Assembly: GCA_964352735.1 (NCBI GenBank)
Contig: CAYGTC010000004.1
Span: 62,001-126,000, forward strand
Direction: 5' to 3'
Source: NORP309 sp964352735
GTDB taxonomy: Bacteria; Pseudomonadota; Gammaproteobacteria; Xanthomonadales; Marinicellaceae
Length of the DNA stretch: 64,000 bases
Numbering within the stretch: position 1 is the stretch's first letter; every line of letters begins with the position of its first letter. Made by a program: the position numbers and the translations under genes. The notes under the pieces are model-generated. The model saw only the letters and a program-made list of their open reading frames with translations, ran no database searches and was not told the DNA's origin. Positions 37,227 through 45,866 of the stretch are shown piece after piece.

Positions 37227-38891
37227 TCATTCTAGACTTTGGGTCATTGTCAACTGGATTTGCATGCTTGTTAATGTATCAGATACGATGTTTGATTCTA
37301 TCTTGGCAATGCGTTCATTGATCAAAGCTTCAATGATGGATGTTCTTGACTCAGATAAACTGGCACTGGTGCGGTCAATCATTCGATCCAGCCGTATGAT
37401 CCACAATTGGCCAGCATCGGATTCGACAAGGTTACTGACTTCTCCGACTTTCATCAGTGACAATTGTTTGGCTGGTTTCTTGCCAAGAATATTGGTTTTT
37501 TTGAGATCGCTCAATCGTGAAATTTTGCCATCAGGGAAGGCATCCAGGCGCATTGAGTATTGATCAATGGCTTGTTCGAAATTCAGTTGGCCTGTTGCGA
37601 TGTGATGATACACCATCTCTGCTTTTCTGTAACCTTCGCTTGGGTTGTCTTTAGTATGAGGCATGACGATGATTGAGAGGTCATAACGTTTAGGCATAAA
37701 GTATTTGTTGTGGTTGAGTTGATGGTGTTTTTTGATTTGTTCTTCGGTTGGCTCTGTTAATTGGGCCTTGACCTGTTTGAGCAGCACTTGTGAAGTGATC
37801 GCCTCAATGTAATCATTGCTCAAGCGTTCAGTGATTTTTGATTGTTGTTGAATGGGCAACTGATTAAAGATTAAGCGATTTTGAAAATATTCATCGGTGA
37901 TCTTTTTGATGTGATCGACAGAAAAGTCTGAGCTATCCAGCGATGAACCGCTGTCATTAAGTAACCATAATAACTGTTGTTTGCTGATCTGTTGTGTGGA
38001 CGTTTGTGCAGCAGGGCTGTGCAGTGTGTGATGGTTGCTATTGATGACTGACCAATCATAAACAATCGATAATTGCGCATTGATTTTTGCAAGTTCATTG
38101 TTCCAATGATGTAATGACAGTTTGCTTGTGTGGTATTTACGGGCCCTTTTCAACAATTGTTCGCTGGTTTTATGTTTCACTGGGATTTTTTTCTCACAAT
38201 AAAACAACACCGCGCCGGTTTTCAGGCGAATCACCTCACTCATTTGACCGGCTTGCAGTTGCCCAATGATGCCATCCAGTGCCGAGTTGAAGTGGTCATG
38301 CTTGATGTTGCCAATCAAGCCTTTTTGTAATCGGGTTTGTGAGTCTGAGTGCTGGATGGCAAGTTGTTTAAAGCTCGTCAAATCATCGACTTGATTTTTA
38401 ATCGACAACACTTCTTTGACCGTTTGATCTTTTTCTGCTTGCGAAGCCTCGGGAACAAAGCGTTTATAAATCTGGTACAAACGGGTTTTGGGCTGTTTCG
38501 ATGCTTCAATCGCCAAAAGGGTCTGATGGGCTTGTTGGACGTCAATTTCTGGCGCGAATGTTGCTGCAAAAATTTGTCTTTTTAGGTCCGTTCTGGCAGA
38601 TTGATGGATCTTGAGGGTTTGTAAAAATTCAGTCTTTTCTTGAGTATCACTAGGCAAATCATGTCGTTGTCGGAACAGTGCTTGCTGAATAAAGTATCCT
38701 TCTATTTGTTCTTTCAATGACTCATGTTTGAATTGTGGATAATCCTCAAGCCATTTTGACAATTGGGTCTGGGTTAAGGTAATGGTGTGGTCTTTGCTAT
38801 GGGCAATGATGGGAAGTTTAAAACGTTGTTGGCAAGCATTGAGCAATAAAAAAAAGCAAATAAAAATCAGGGTAATGGTGTTTTTTTTCAT
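37227..38891 (-). CDS. Parvulin-type peptidyl-prolyl isomerase lipoprotein II (copy B)
   Basis: 554 residues, lipobox LLNAC followed by QQ. It matches the copy A protein at 19122 in layout. A rotamase-like region (about 130-240) carries KTRLYQIYKRFVP, HSDSQTRLQKGLIGNIKHD and GAVLFYCEKKIP. A second region near 385-510 has YSMRLDAFPDGKISRLS and LWIIRLDRMI. The gene lies 13 bases after the large FG-GAP gene, so the minus-strand operon of copy B has only two genes. The expected role is folding or quality control of exported cluster products (inference). Confidence 0.8.
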   Translation of the reverse strand: MKKNTITLIFICFFLLLNACQQRFKLPIIAHSKDHTITLTQTQLSKWLEDYPQFKHESLKEQIEGYFIQQALFRQRHDLPSDTQEKTEFLQTLKIHQSARTDLKRQIFAATFAPEIDVQQAHQTLLAIEASKQPKTRLYQIYKRFVPEASQAEKDQTVKEVLSIKNQVDDLTSFKQLAIQHSDSQTRLQKGLIGNIKHDHFNSALDGIIGQLQAGQMSEVIRLKTGAVLFYCEKKIPVKHKTSEQLLKRARKYHTSKLSLHHWNNELAKINAQLSIVYDWSVINSNHHTLHSPAAQTSTQQISKQQLLWLLNDSGSSLDSSDFSVDHIKKITDEYFQNRLIFNQLPIQQQSKITERLSNDYIEAITSQVLLKQVKAQLTEPTEEQIKKHHQLNHNKYFMPKRYDLSIIVMPHTKDNPSEGYRKAEMVYHHIATGQLNFEQAIDQYSMRLDAFPDGKISRLSDLKKTNILGKKPAKQLSLMKVGEVSNLVESDAGQLWIIRLDRMIDRTSASLSESRTSIIEALINERIAKIESNIVSDTLTSMQIQLTMTQSLE

Positions 38892-38904
38892 GGGTTGATG
38901 GACA

Positions 38905-41148
38905 TCACAATGATGCTTTGTCGGTTTGGTGGTTGAGTTGCGGTTTATTTAAAACATCTAAGGTGTCTTTTTGTTCAGCAATTTGAATGAATTGATTGGC
39001 TTGGATGTTTTCAAAATTGGAGACATGGCCACTGGGCCAAATCACTTGTAACGAGTGAACTTGGTTGGCTTTGTGCAATCCGATGTTGACAGACAAACTA
39101 TTGGCTCCAAAACTTCCACCAGATCCAACAACGCGATGAATTTTTCTTTCTGAACCCTGTTGATCCTTAATGGATGCGACAATTTTGGCGCCTATGGCGG
39201 AACGATTTGATTGGTGACCAATCAAAGTAATATTGAGCCAATGATTGTCGTGACCCGGGTTTTCAAACAGGGCATTTTGGAAAGAATCACCAGAATAGGC
39301 CCCGCCCATCACGGCATAAATGTCTTGGTCACCATCGTTGTCAATATCAGCGAATGAAATGGCGTGACCCTTTTGTAAATGTCCAACGCCACTGGTGGTG
39401 GTGATGTCCTGAAAATTTACTCCGGCGTTGTTGCGAAACATTTTATTCGGGATCAAGGTGGCAAAGTCGGGCTCCCCAGTACCAATGTACATGTCAAGGA
39501 AACCATCGTTGTCGATGTCTTCATAATTGGCGCCCATGATCAATAATGGATAGTTGATTGACAAGCGCTTACTGTCGTCTGTAAATGTACCATCTTTGTT
39601 GTTGCGATACAGACGGCTGGAATTTGCCTTGATGCTAGGATCCATCAGGCCTTTGATGACCAAAGAGGTTTGAGAGTCTTGTGTGTCTTGTCCTGTATAA
39701 GCACTGGTGTTGTAGTCGCCAACAAATAAGTCTAACCACCCATCGTTATCGAAGTCCCAGAACCAAGTGGTAAAACTGTTCAATGGTTGTTCAACACCAG
39801 CGCTTTGACTGACTTCAGTAAACCGCCATTCCTGTTGGTTGCTGTCATTGCGAAACAATTGATTGGGGTGCCCCAAGTTGGATACATAGATGTCCATTCG
39901 CCCATCGTTATTGTAATCCCCCCAAACAACGCCTTTGACATAGGCATTGATGTGCAAGCCTGCTTTTTTTGAAACTTCAGTGAAACCGCCATTTTGATTG
40001 TTGTGGTAGAGTTCTGTCAAATGTGGATTGCCAGGTACGGACTCATTGCCAATCAATAAATCAAGCCATCCATCGTTATCGAAATCAGCCCAAGCCGCTG
40101 TCTGAGTAGGGTGAAAACTCAGCAATCCAGATGAATCGGTGACATCGCTAAAAAAACCTTGGCCATCATTGCGCAACAATGAGTTGGGCAATTTGCCATT
40201 GTTCATTCGCCAGGCGCCTCTCATCACAAACACATCAACGTCTCCGTCGTTGTCATAATCTGCGCTGATCATATTGAGTCCACCATTGAGTCTCGTCAGG
40301 CCTGCTGATTGGGTGGCATCAATGAATTGACCTGAACCGTCGTTAAGCAATAACCTAATTTGACTGTTATGGCCCCAGGCTGAGGTGATGATGTCTATCC
40401 ACCCATCGTTATTGAAGTCTTCGGTGATGCTGCCTCCGGCCAAATCAATAACATTGCTTTGATTGCTCGGTGCTATGTTGGTGAAAGTGGGCATGGAGAC
40501 ATCTGATGCGAAAAAATCCATGTCAATTCGCCATTGTTGGGGCACCGCATGAGGATACTGGCCAATGGTTTGTGTTGCCAGATTCAACAACCATTGAAGA
40601 TGCAAATTGTCGGGCGAAGCTTCAAGCAGGGTTATCAATTGTTGTGTGGCTTTTTTTGCCCCTTCTTGGTTGAGGTGTACGGCCGCTTTACTCAATGGGA
40701 AGAGACAACTTTCCTTGCCATGTAACATAACACAGTTGTTTTGTTCTCCTGTTCTGAGGTGGGCAATGGCCAATTTTTTTCTGATTTTTTGTTGTTCAAC
40801 ATCATTAAATACCTGAGGGTGCTGTTGCATCAGTGTCAGCATGGCGGCAAAGTTTTCTGCTGCCTGCTGTGAAGCGCCAGCTCTGAGTTGTTCGTTGGCC
40901 AGTTTTGATCGGCCATTGATGTTGGCAATAGAAACAGTTGGGTCGGTGATTTGTTCCAATAATGACAGTCGTTCATGATTTCTGAAGTGGTTTTTCATCG
41001 GATCTTGATGAGCAATGATGCTGTTTAAGCGTTTGATCATCTGTGATGTTTCTGGTGTGGGTTGTGGTTGAGAGGCATTGTCGATTTGCTTAGAATTGCA
41101 ACTCAACAAAAGGATTAGTAGTGTGAACACAACAAAGCGTTGTTTCAT
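38905..41148 (-). CDS. Large FG-GAP/ASPIC-UnbV (CRTAC1-like) lipoprotein (copy B)
   Basis: 747 residues from the ATG at 41146-41148. The open frame extends 32 codons further upstream, but only this start gives a proper lipoprotein signal (VFTLLILLLSC). The N-terminal helical part has the conserved NCVMLHGKESCLFP. At least seven propeller loops follow, for example DFNNDGWIDII, DYDNDGDVDVFV, DFDNDGWLDLL, DYNNDGRMDIYV, DIDNDGFLDMY and DIDNDGDQDIY. The ASPIC/UnbV domain is marked by VGSGGSFGANSLSVNIGL and IWPSG. It corresponds to the copy A protein at 23805. It is divergent from the membrane TPR gene at 41192 with only 43 bases between the start codons, so the two promoters must be very close or overlapping. 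Confidence 0.9.
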   Translation of the reverse strand: MKQRFVVFTLLILLLSCNSKQIDNASQPQPTPETSQMIKRLNSIIAHQDPMKNHFRNHERLSLLEQITDPTVSIANINGRSKLANEQLRAGASQQAAENFAAMLTLMQQHPQVFNDVEQQKIRKKLAIAHLRTGEQNNCVMLHGKESCLFPLSKAAVHLNQEGAKKATQQLITLLEASPDNLHLQWLLNLATQTIGQYPHAVPQQWRIDMDFFASDVSMPTFTNIAPSNQSNVIDLAGGSITEDFNNDGWIDIITSAWGHNSQIRLLLNDGSGQFIDATQSAGLTRLNGGLNMISADYDNDGDVDVFVMRGAWRMNNGKLPNSLLRNDGQGFFSDVTDSSGLLSFHPTQTAAWADFDNDGWLDLLIGNESVPGNPHLTELYHNNQNGGFTEVSKKAGLHINAYVKGVVWGDYNNDGRMDIYVSNLGHPNQLFRNDSNQQEWRFTEVSQSAGVEQPLNSFTTWFWDFDNDGWLDLFVGDYNTSAYTGQDTQDSQTSLVIKGLMDPSIKANSSRLYRNNKDGTFTDDSKRLSINYPLLIMGANYEDIDNDGFLDMYIGTGEPDFATLIPNKMFRNNAGVNFQDITTTSGVGHLQKGHAISFADIDNDGDQDIYAVMGGAYSGDSFQNALFENPGHDNHWLNITLIGHQSNRSAIGAKIVASIKDQQGSERKIHRVVGSGGSFGANSLSVNIGLHKANQVHSLQVIWPSGHVSNFENIQANQFIQIAEQKDTLDVLNKPQLNHQTDKASL

Positions 41149-41191
41149 GAATTTATCAACAATAAGATTTATATTTGAAAAATAATAGCAT

Positions 41192-42514
41192 ATGATAATG
41201 ATCAACATTAAACGAAAAAAGAAAGTATTGAAATTTAAAGTCATTATTGTTTTGTTATTGGTGGTCTTGTTCGTTTCGGTGGCATTTTGGCCTCAATCTA
41301 CGCCCAATGAAAATTCTGATATCGACTTCATCAGGGGCAACAATGCCATGTTCAATCAGGAATATGATTTGGCTCGGCAATACTATTTGGCTGATTTGCA
41401 ATATAATCCTGATCGCTTTGAATCACTGAACAATTTGAGTACCACCTTCATTAAAGGCAATGACCAAAGTATCATTGAAGCGATAAAATACACAAAACGG
41501 TTGATCAATCATCCTGCAATGGCCGATCAAATCGATATCCCATTGCTTAAGAGTGTCGAGAAATTGGGCATGTCAAAAGTATTGGATCAACTCAAAGAAA
41601 CCTTGCAATCTGATTTGTTGTTGGCTCAGGCATGGTTTTCTGAAGATCCCAATAAGGCAAAAGAGCACATCATCAAAGTCCCAGAAGCAGAGAAAAGTTT
41701 GGACTATTATCGTTTGTCAGCACAAATTCATTTGAGTACAGGAGATTTTCAGCGATCGCTTGATGACATCAATCATGCCATCGGCTTACAAACCTTTGAC
41801 AGTCAAATTTATTTCTTAAAAAGTCAAGCGTTATTGAGATCGAGACAAATGCAGCAGGCTCAGATTGCCACGCAAGTGTATCGAATTGTCAAAGCCTTTG
41901 AAAAGATCATGACTTCTGCTGAACGCTTAGAGAAATTACAACAGGTTTTTAAATTGGAACCATCTTTACAGACCAATGTTGCATTCATGACACCTTATAT
42001 CGTGGTTCTGATTGAATTGGGTCAACACGCCAGGGCACAAGAGAGCTTTGATGCTTTGGACATGACAAGCCTGTCAAGTATTGATAAAATATCGTTGTTG
42101 TCGGCAGCCGTAAAGCATCACCACATACCCATCGTTGAGGGACTGTATACTCAGACAAATGCGTTAACAGTCAGTGCTGGCGAGGCAATTTTGTATTGTC
42201 AAACTTTGCACGAAATCATGCGACTGAATCAAGTGATCAACTATTGCCAGCAAGCAGTAGAGAGATTTCCAGACATCGCGCCATTGCAGTTTTGGTATGG
42301 TATGGCCTTGTTAAGCAATGATGACATGGAGGCAGCGATTGAAAACATTGCTTTGGCCATAGATTACTCTCCGTGGGTGGATGATTGGCGTTTACATCTG
42401 GCTCAAATCTATTTAACGGAAGGCAAAAAACAGTCAGCGATAAAGGTGTTGGATGAATCTATTTCTGGTAATAGTGCTTTAATATCGCAATTCAAAAAAA
42501 AGAATGGTTTGTAA
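41192..42514 (+). CDS. Membrane-anchored TPR protein (copy B)
   Basis: 440 residues. A short basic start (MIMINIKRKKKVLKFK) precedes one membrane segment (about 17-33), and the rest is periplasmic. TPR-like helical repeats run through it, for example RGNNAMFNQEYDLARQYYLA near the start and WYGMALLSNDDMEAAIENIA near the end, followed by YSPWVDDWRLHLAQIYLTEG. The plan is the same as the copy A protein at 29416. It is 6 bases upstream of the secreted FG-GAP gene and presumably cotranscribed with it. Confidence 0.82.
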   Translation: MIMINIKRKKKVLKFKVIIVLLLVVLFVSVAFWPQSTPNENSDIDFIRGNNAMFNQEYDLARQYYLADLQYNPDRFESLNNLSTTFIKGNDQSIIEAIKYTKRLINHPAMADQIDIPLLKSVEKLGMSKVLDQLKETLQSDLLLAQAWFSEDPNKAKEHIIKVPEAEKSLDYYRLSAQIHLSTGDFQRSLDDINHAIGLQTFDSQIYFLKSQALLRSRQMQQAQIATQVYRIVKAFEKIMTSAERLEKLQQVFKLEPSLQTNVAFMTPYIVVLIELGQHARAQESFDALDMTSLSSIDKISLLSAAVKHHHIPIVEGLYTQTNALTVSAGEAILYCQTLHEIMRLNQVINYCQQAVERFPDIAPLQFWYGMALLSNDDMEAAIENIALAIDYSPWVDDWRLHLAQIYLTEGKKQSAIKVLDESISGNSALISQFKKKNGL

Positions 42515-42520
42515 CTTTTT

Positions 42521-44152
42521 ATGATGTTGATCAAGTTTATTTTAATTTTATCGTGGTTTTTGGTCTCAAATACTGTGTTTTCTGCTCCAGTATTTTTTGA
42601 AAAATCTGCTGCTTTGGGTATCGAATTTTCTCATGAAGATGAAAGAAATGGCGCTTATCACATGACAGAAACAGCAGGCGGCGGCTTGGGGTGGTTTGAT
42701 TATAACAATGATGGCTTGATAGACTTGTTTTTAGTTGGAGGTATCAACGGGAACAATAAATTGTATAAAAATACAGGGAATGAATTTGTTGATGTTTCTG
42801 TAGAGATGAGGGTTGTCCAAAAAGGCCATTACAGTATGGGTGTCTGTAGTGCGGATATTAACCAAGATGGTTGGATTGACTTTGCTTTGACGGCTCATGG
42901 CAACGATAAAATTTTCATTAATCAAGGTGGCAAAACATTTAAGCAGAAAAATATTGATGCCAAAGCACAGTCTCAACAGTGGTCATCAAGTTGTGCTTTT
43001 GCAGACTTGGACAATGATGGTGATGTGGATTTGTATGTAGCGCGTTACGCAGTTTTTGATTTGAATGGTAATAAAAGTTGTATTGTTGGTGATGGCTACG
43101 GTGATAATAAAGGTTATTGTAACCCAAAGCATTATCCAGGTGGAGTGGATGGTATTTATATAAACGATGGCAAAGGCCATTTCACCAAACTTGACAATGG
43201 TAAAAGGGGTTTGTATACGGGTCGTAATGACCATGGTTATGGTGTAGTAATCAGTGATTTTGATCAGGATAAAGACATGGATATTTTTGTTGCCAATGAC
43301 ACCACCGAAAATAGGCTATACATTAATGATGGTAAAGGTTATTTTCAAGACATGGGGCTTTTATCCGGCACTGCACTCAATTTTAATGGAGTGGCTGAAT
43401 CTGGCATGGGCATAGGCATGGCGGATGTTGATCGCAATGGTCATCAAGATCTAATGTTGACTCACTTTTCTATGGAGACCAATACCCTTTACCACAACTT
43501 TGGTGAAGCCAATTTTGCGGATATGACCCAACCGATGGGTTTAAATACTTCGAGTTTCATGAGTATGGGTTGGGGCATAGCCTTTGTGGATGTGAACAAT
43601 AATGGTTATGATGATTTATTGGTCGCTAATGGTCATATTAATGAATTTATTCATAAGGTAGACAACAGACAAAGTTATAAACAAAAAAACCAACTGTTTT
43701 TGAATGAAGCCGGTAAAAAGTTGATTGTTCAACCTTATGAACAATCATTTTCAACCACTACGCATTATTCCAGTCGTGGGTTGGCCACAGCAGATTGGAA
43801 CAATGACGGTAAGATCGATGTGGCGATCAGCAATAATAATGAAGTCATTGAAGTGTTTGAAAACACTCATGCCAATAATCACCAGTGGTTGGGTATCGCA
43901 CTGGTTGGTCCAAAAACTAACCGCAGTGCCATTGGTGCAGTAGTGACTCTTAAATCAGGTAACATGGCTCAAAGAAAAGAGGTGATCAGTGGTGGCAGTT
44001 TTATGAGTCAATCTGACTTTAGATTGTTATTTGGGATGGCCAAACATAAAGCGGGGGTTAAGATTTCTGTTCAATGGCCAGATGGGCAAATCAGTTCACA
44101 CGATATTCAACAGTTAAATCGTTACCATACAATCACATATCTACAACAGTAA
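42521..44152 (+). CDS. Secreted FG-GAP/ASPIC-UnbV (CRTAC1-like) protein (copy B)
   Basis: 543 residues, signal peptide with probable cleavage after NTVFS. The mature protein opens with FEKSAALGIEFSHEDERNG. Propeller loops include DYNNDGLIDLF, DLDNDGDVDLYV, DFDQDKDMDIFV and DVNNNGYDDLLV. The cysteine motif GNKSC..YCNPKHY and the C-terminal KEVISGGSFMSQSDFRLLFG are shared with the copy A protein at 30788. The last 20 bases overlap convergently with the end of folK. It closes cluster copy B. Confidence 0.9.
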   Translation: MMLIKFILILSWFLVSNTVFSAPVFFEKSAALGIEFSHEDERNGAYHMTETAGGGLGWFDYNNDGLIDLFLVGGINGNNKLYKNTGNEFVDVSVEMRVVQKGHYSMGVCSADINQDGWIDFALTAHGNDKIFINQGGKTFKQKNIDAKAQSQQWSSSCAFADLDNDGDVDLYVARYAVFDLNGNKSCIVGDGYGDNKGYCNPKHYPGGVDGIYINDGKGHFTKLDNGKRGLYTGRNDHGYGVVISDFDQDKDMDIFVANDTTENRLYINDGKGYFQDMGLLSGTALNFNGVAESGMGIGMADVDRNGHQDLMLTHFSMETNTLYHNFGEANFADMTQPMGLNTSSFMSMGWGIAFVDVNNNGYDDLLVANGHINEFIHKVDNRQSYKQKNQLFLNEAGKKLIVQPYEQSFSTTTHYSSRGLATADWNNDGKIDVAISNNNEVIEVFENTHANNHQWLGIALVGPKTNRSAIGAVVTLKSGNMAQRKEVISGGSFMSQSDFRLLFGMAKHKAGVKISVQWPDGQISSHDIQQLNRYHTITYLQQ

Positions 44153-44624
44153 TGGTTTGTTGATTATTGTCGAACATTTGCCAATGATGAAGAAATGTTT
44201 TTTTAGTGATGGGGTGTTGCCGATCTCCAGCGATGTCTGCTAAAGGTTTGAGTACATAGGCCTGTTTCAATATTTCGGGACGAGGGATGATGATTCCGTC
44301 GTGTTGAATGATTTCATCATTAAACAATAAAATATCTATATCTAAAGTTCTATTGGAATATCTTTTTTGTGTTCTGTCGCGGCCATGATTGTCTTCGATT
44401 GTCATTAACCATCGTTTCATTGCCACGATGTTGAATTGTGTTTTAATTTCAATGACCAAGTTATAAAAATCATGCCCATTGAATCCAAAAGCTGCTGATT
44501 GATAAATTGGCGATTGGTTACAGTGTTTGAAAGAATTGTAAAAATACTGTAAACAAGAAAAAATGTTATCTCTTTTATTGATGTTACTGCCAATGCCAAG
44601 AAACACAGTATTCGCTTGTTTCAT
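44133..44624 (-). CDS. folK: 2-amino-4-hydroxy-6-hydroxymethyldihydropteridine pyrophosphokinase
   Basis: 163 residues, the usual HPPK length. It transfers pyrophosphate from ATP to 6-hydroxymethyl-7,8-dihydropterin in folate synthesis. Diagnostic stretches are FLGIGSNINKRDN at the N terminus, FGFNGHDFYNLVIEI, and the HPPK signature DRTQKRYSNRTLDIDILLF, followed by IPRPEILKQAYVLKPL. Its start overlaps the end of folB by 4 bases, so the two folate genes are translationally coupled. It is the last gene of the operon starting with the C25 peptidase. Its end overlaps the FG-GAP gene on the other strand by 20 bases. Confidence 0.96.
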   Translation of the reverse strand: MKQANTVFLGIGSNINKRDNIFSCLQYFYNSFKHCNQSPIYQSAAFGFNGHDFYNLVIEIKTQFNIVAMKRWLMTIEDNHGRDRTQKRYSNRTLDIDILLFNDEIIQHDGIIIPRPEILKQAYVLKPLADIAGDRQHPITKKTFLHHWQMFDNNQQTITVVDM

Positions 44625-44983
44625 CTGTATGATTTTTGGCTTCGGTTGATACGAATACCAACATTTTGGGCCAAATCCAATGCCTGTGGCTTGGAGATGG
44701 TGAGATCAACTTTTTTGATTGCGTTGTTTTTTAAAATGCGTTTGGCCAGTGCTTCTGCCAGTGCTTCTATCAGTTGGTAGGATGATTCGCTGACAAACTG
44801 ATGAATATCAATACTGAGTTGATGATAATCTAGAGCATATTTCAAGTTGTCGGATGCTGCTGCTTGACTAATATCGTAATCCAGTTGCAAGTCGATGATC
44901 AACGGTTGTTTTACGGTCCTTTCATGCTCATAGACACCAATGATGGTATCTACTTTCAATTGTTGAATAAAAATGGTATCCAT
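44621..44983 (-). CDS. folB: Dihydroneopterin aldolase
   Basis: 120 residues, typical FolB length. It converts 7,8-dihydroneopterin to 6-hydroxymethyl-dihydropterin and glycolaldehyde, the step before FolK. Recognised by MDTIFIQQLKVDTIIGVYEH with the catalytic-region Glu, the DYHQLSIDIHQFV and YQLIEALAEALA helices, and the final VDLTISKPQAL. It lies 9 bases after the small lipoprotein gene and overlaps folK by 4 bases. Confidence 0.95.
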   Translation of the reverse strand: MDTIFIQQLKVDTIIGVYEHERTVKQPLIIDLQLDYDISQAAASDNLKYALDYHQLSIDIHQFVSESSYQLIEALAEALAKRILKNNAIKKVDLTISKPQALDLAQNVGIRINRSQKSYR

Positions 44984-44992
44984 CTGAGTTTT

Positions 44993-45394
44993 CTATAATT
45001 TTGGTATGCCAGAAGTCAAAAACCAACGCTTTTGTGATTCATCGTATTCCCATGATTGGGTGTCATAAATGGTCTTGGTGCGATTATTATGAATGTTGTA
45101 CAATTGAATCTGGACGCTTTGCATGATGATGTTTTCTTTAGGACCAGGTGTGATTGGCGACTCCAGATATTGGCTGACTTTAAATTGTTTGAGTTTATCT
45201 AATTCGAAGGCGCTAGGTAGAATATCTTTCTTGTCTGGTTTGAGAAATTGAAGTGCAACATCAAAATTTGACCACCGAATCGTAGATGCATATTTATAGA
45301 GTGTGGCATTTAAATTACGTGTTTTTGTCGATTGGCTGCCACCACAAGCACTGAGTAATAGGGTTATTGTGAGAAAGAATATGATTTTTTTCAT
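44993..45394 (-). CDS. Small conserved lipoprotein ending in a WxLTSGxP motif
   Basis: 133 residues from the ATG at 45392-45394; a longer frame to 45418 would not improve the signal. The signal ends in LLLSACGG. The mature part is a compact alpha/beta domain with YKYASTIRWSNFDVALQFL near its start and WEYDESQKRWFLTSGIPKL at the end. I recognise this pattern from uncharacterised lipoproteins of gammaproteobacteria, with an NTF2/SnoaL-like outline. The function is unknown. It sits between the thioesterase gene (13 bases upstream) and folB (9 bases downstream). Confidence 0.8.
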   Translation of the reverse strand: MKKIIFFLTITLLLSACGGSQSTKTRNLNATLYKYASTIRWSNFDVALQFLKPDKKDILPSAFELDKLKQFKVSQYLESPITPGPKENIIMQSVQIQLYNIHNNRTKTIYDTQSWEYDESQKRWFLTSGIPKL

Positions 45395-45407
45395 GATATG
45401 ATCCAGG

Positions 45408-45866
45408 TTAAGTCTCATTTTTTATTTTGGGAATTATGACATATTTGGCTAGCATGGTGCTATATATTTTTGCCTCATGATCTTCTAAGGTGATGGAACA
45501 CTCAATTCTTTTATGTTTGCCGGATTCAATGGTGGTTTTTATCTCTTCAAATGGATAAGGCTGATGAAAACGGGCCTTGAGAATCAGATCAACTGACATG
45601 GCTTTTTGCCATGTCGTTTCATTTTTATGAATCACTATGTCTGCATCGATATTGTGTTTTTCACAATTTAATTTGATTAAGGACCATGCTGCAATGATCA
45701 TTAATGCTGAACTGCTTCCACCAAAGACGGTACTTTTATCATTAATGTTTAAATCTAATGGTGCATTGACTAGCAATTCATCATCTGAAAAATTGACCAA
45801 TGTAAGTCCCATTTTTTCTGTCAATGGAATTTCCTCATAAAGGAAAGTTTGTAACTTATTGAGCAT
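45408..45866 (-). CDS. Putative thioesterase, YiiD_C type hotdog fold
   Basis: 152 residues. It matches the YiiD C-terminal domain family (PF09500 type), proposed thioesterases of the hotdog fold: IPLTEKMGLTLVNF, then LLVNAPLDLNINDKSTVFGG with the helix SSSALMIIAAWSLIKL, and later HKNETTWQKAMSVDLILKAR. In YiiD itself the domain is fused to an acetyltransferase; here it stands alone. It starts 11 bases inside the end of the C25 peptidase gene, so the two are translationally coupled. The acyl substrate is unknown. Confidence 0.82.
   Translation of the reverse strand: MLNKLQTFLYEEIPLTEKMGLTLVNFSDDELLVNAPLDLNINDKSTVFGGSSSALMIIAAWSLIKLNCEKHNIDADIVIHKNETTWQKAMSVDLILKARFHQPYPFEEIKTTIESGKHKRIECSITLEDHEAKIYSTMLAKYVIIPKIKNET

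Noticed and set aside
44133..44152. Possible wrong stop for the FG-GAP gene because it overlaps folK
   Set aside because: Both C termini agree with their families (FG-GAP end with IQQLNRYHTITYL, folK end after the conserved core), so the 20-base convergent overlap is accepted.
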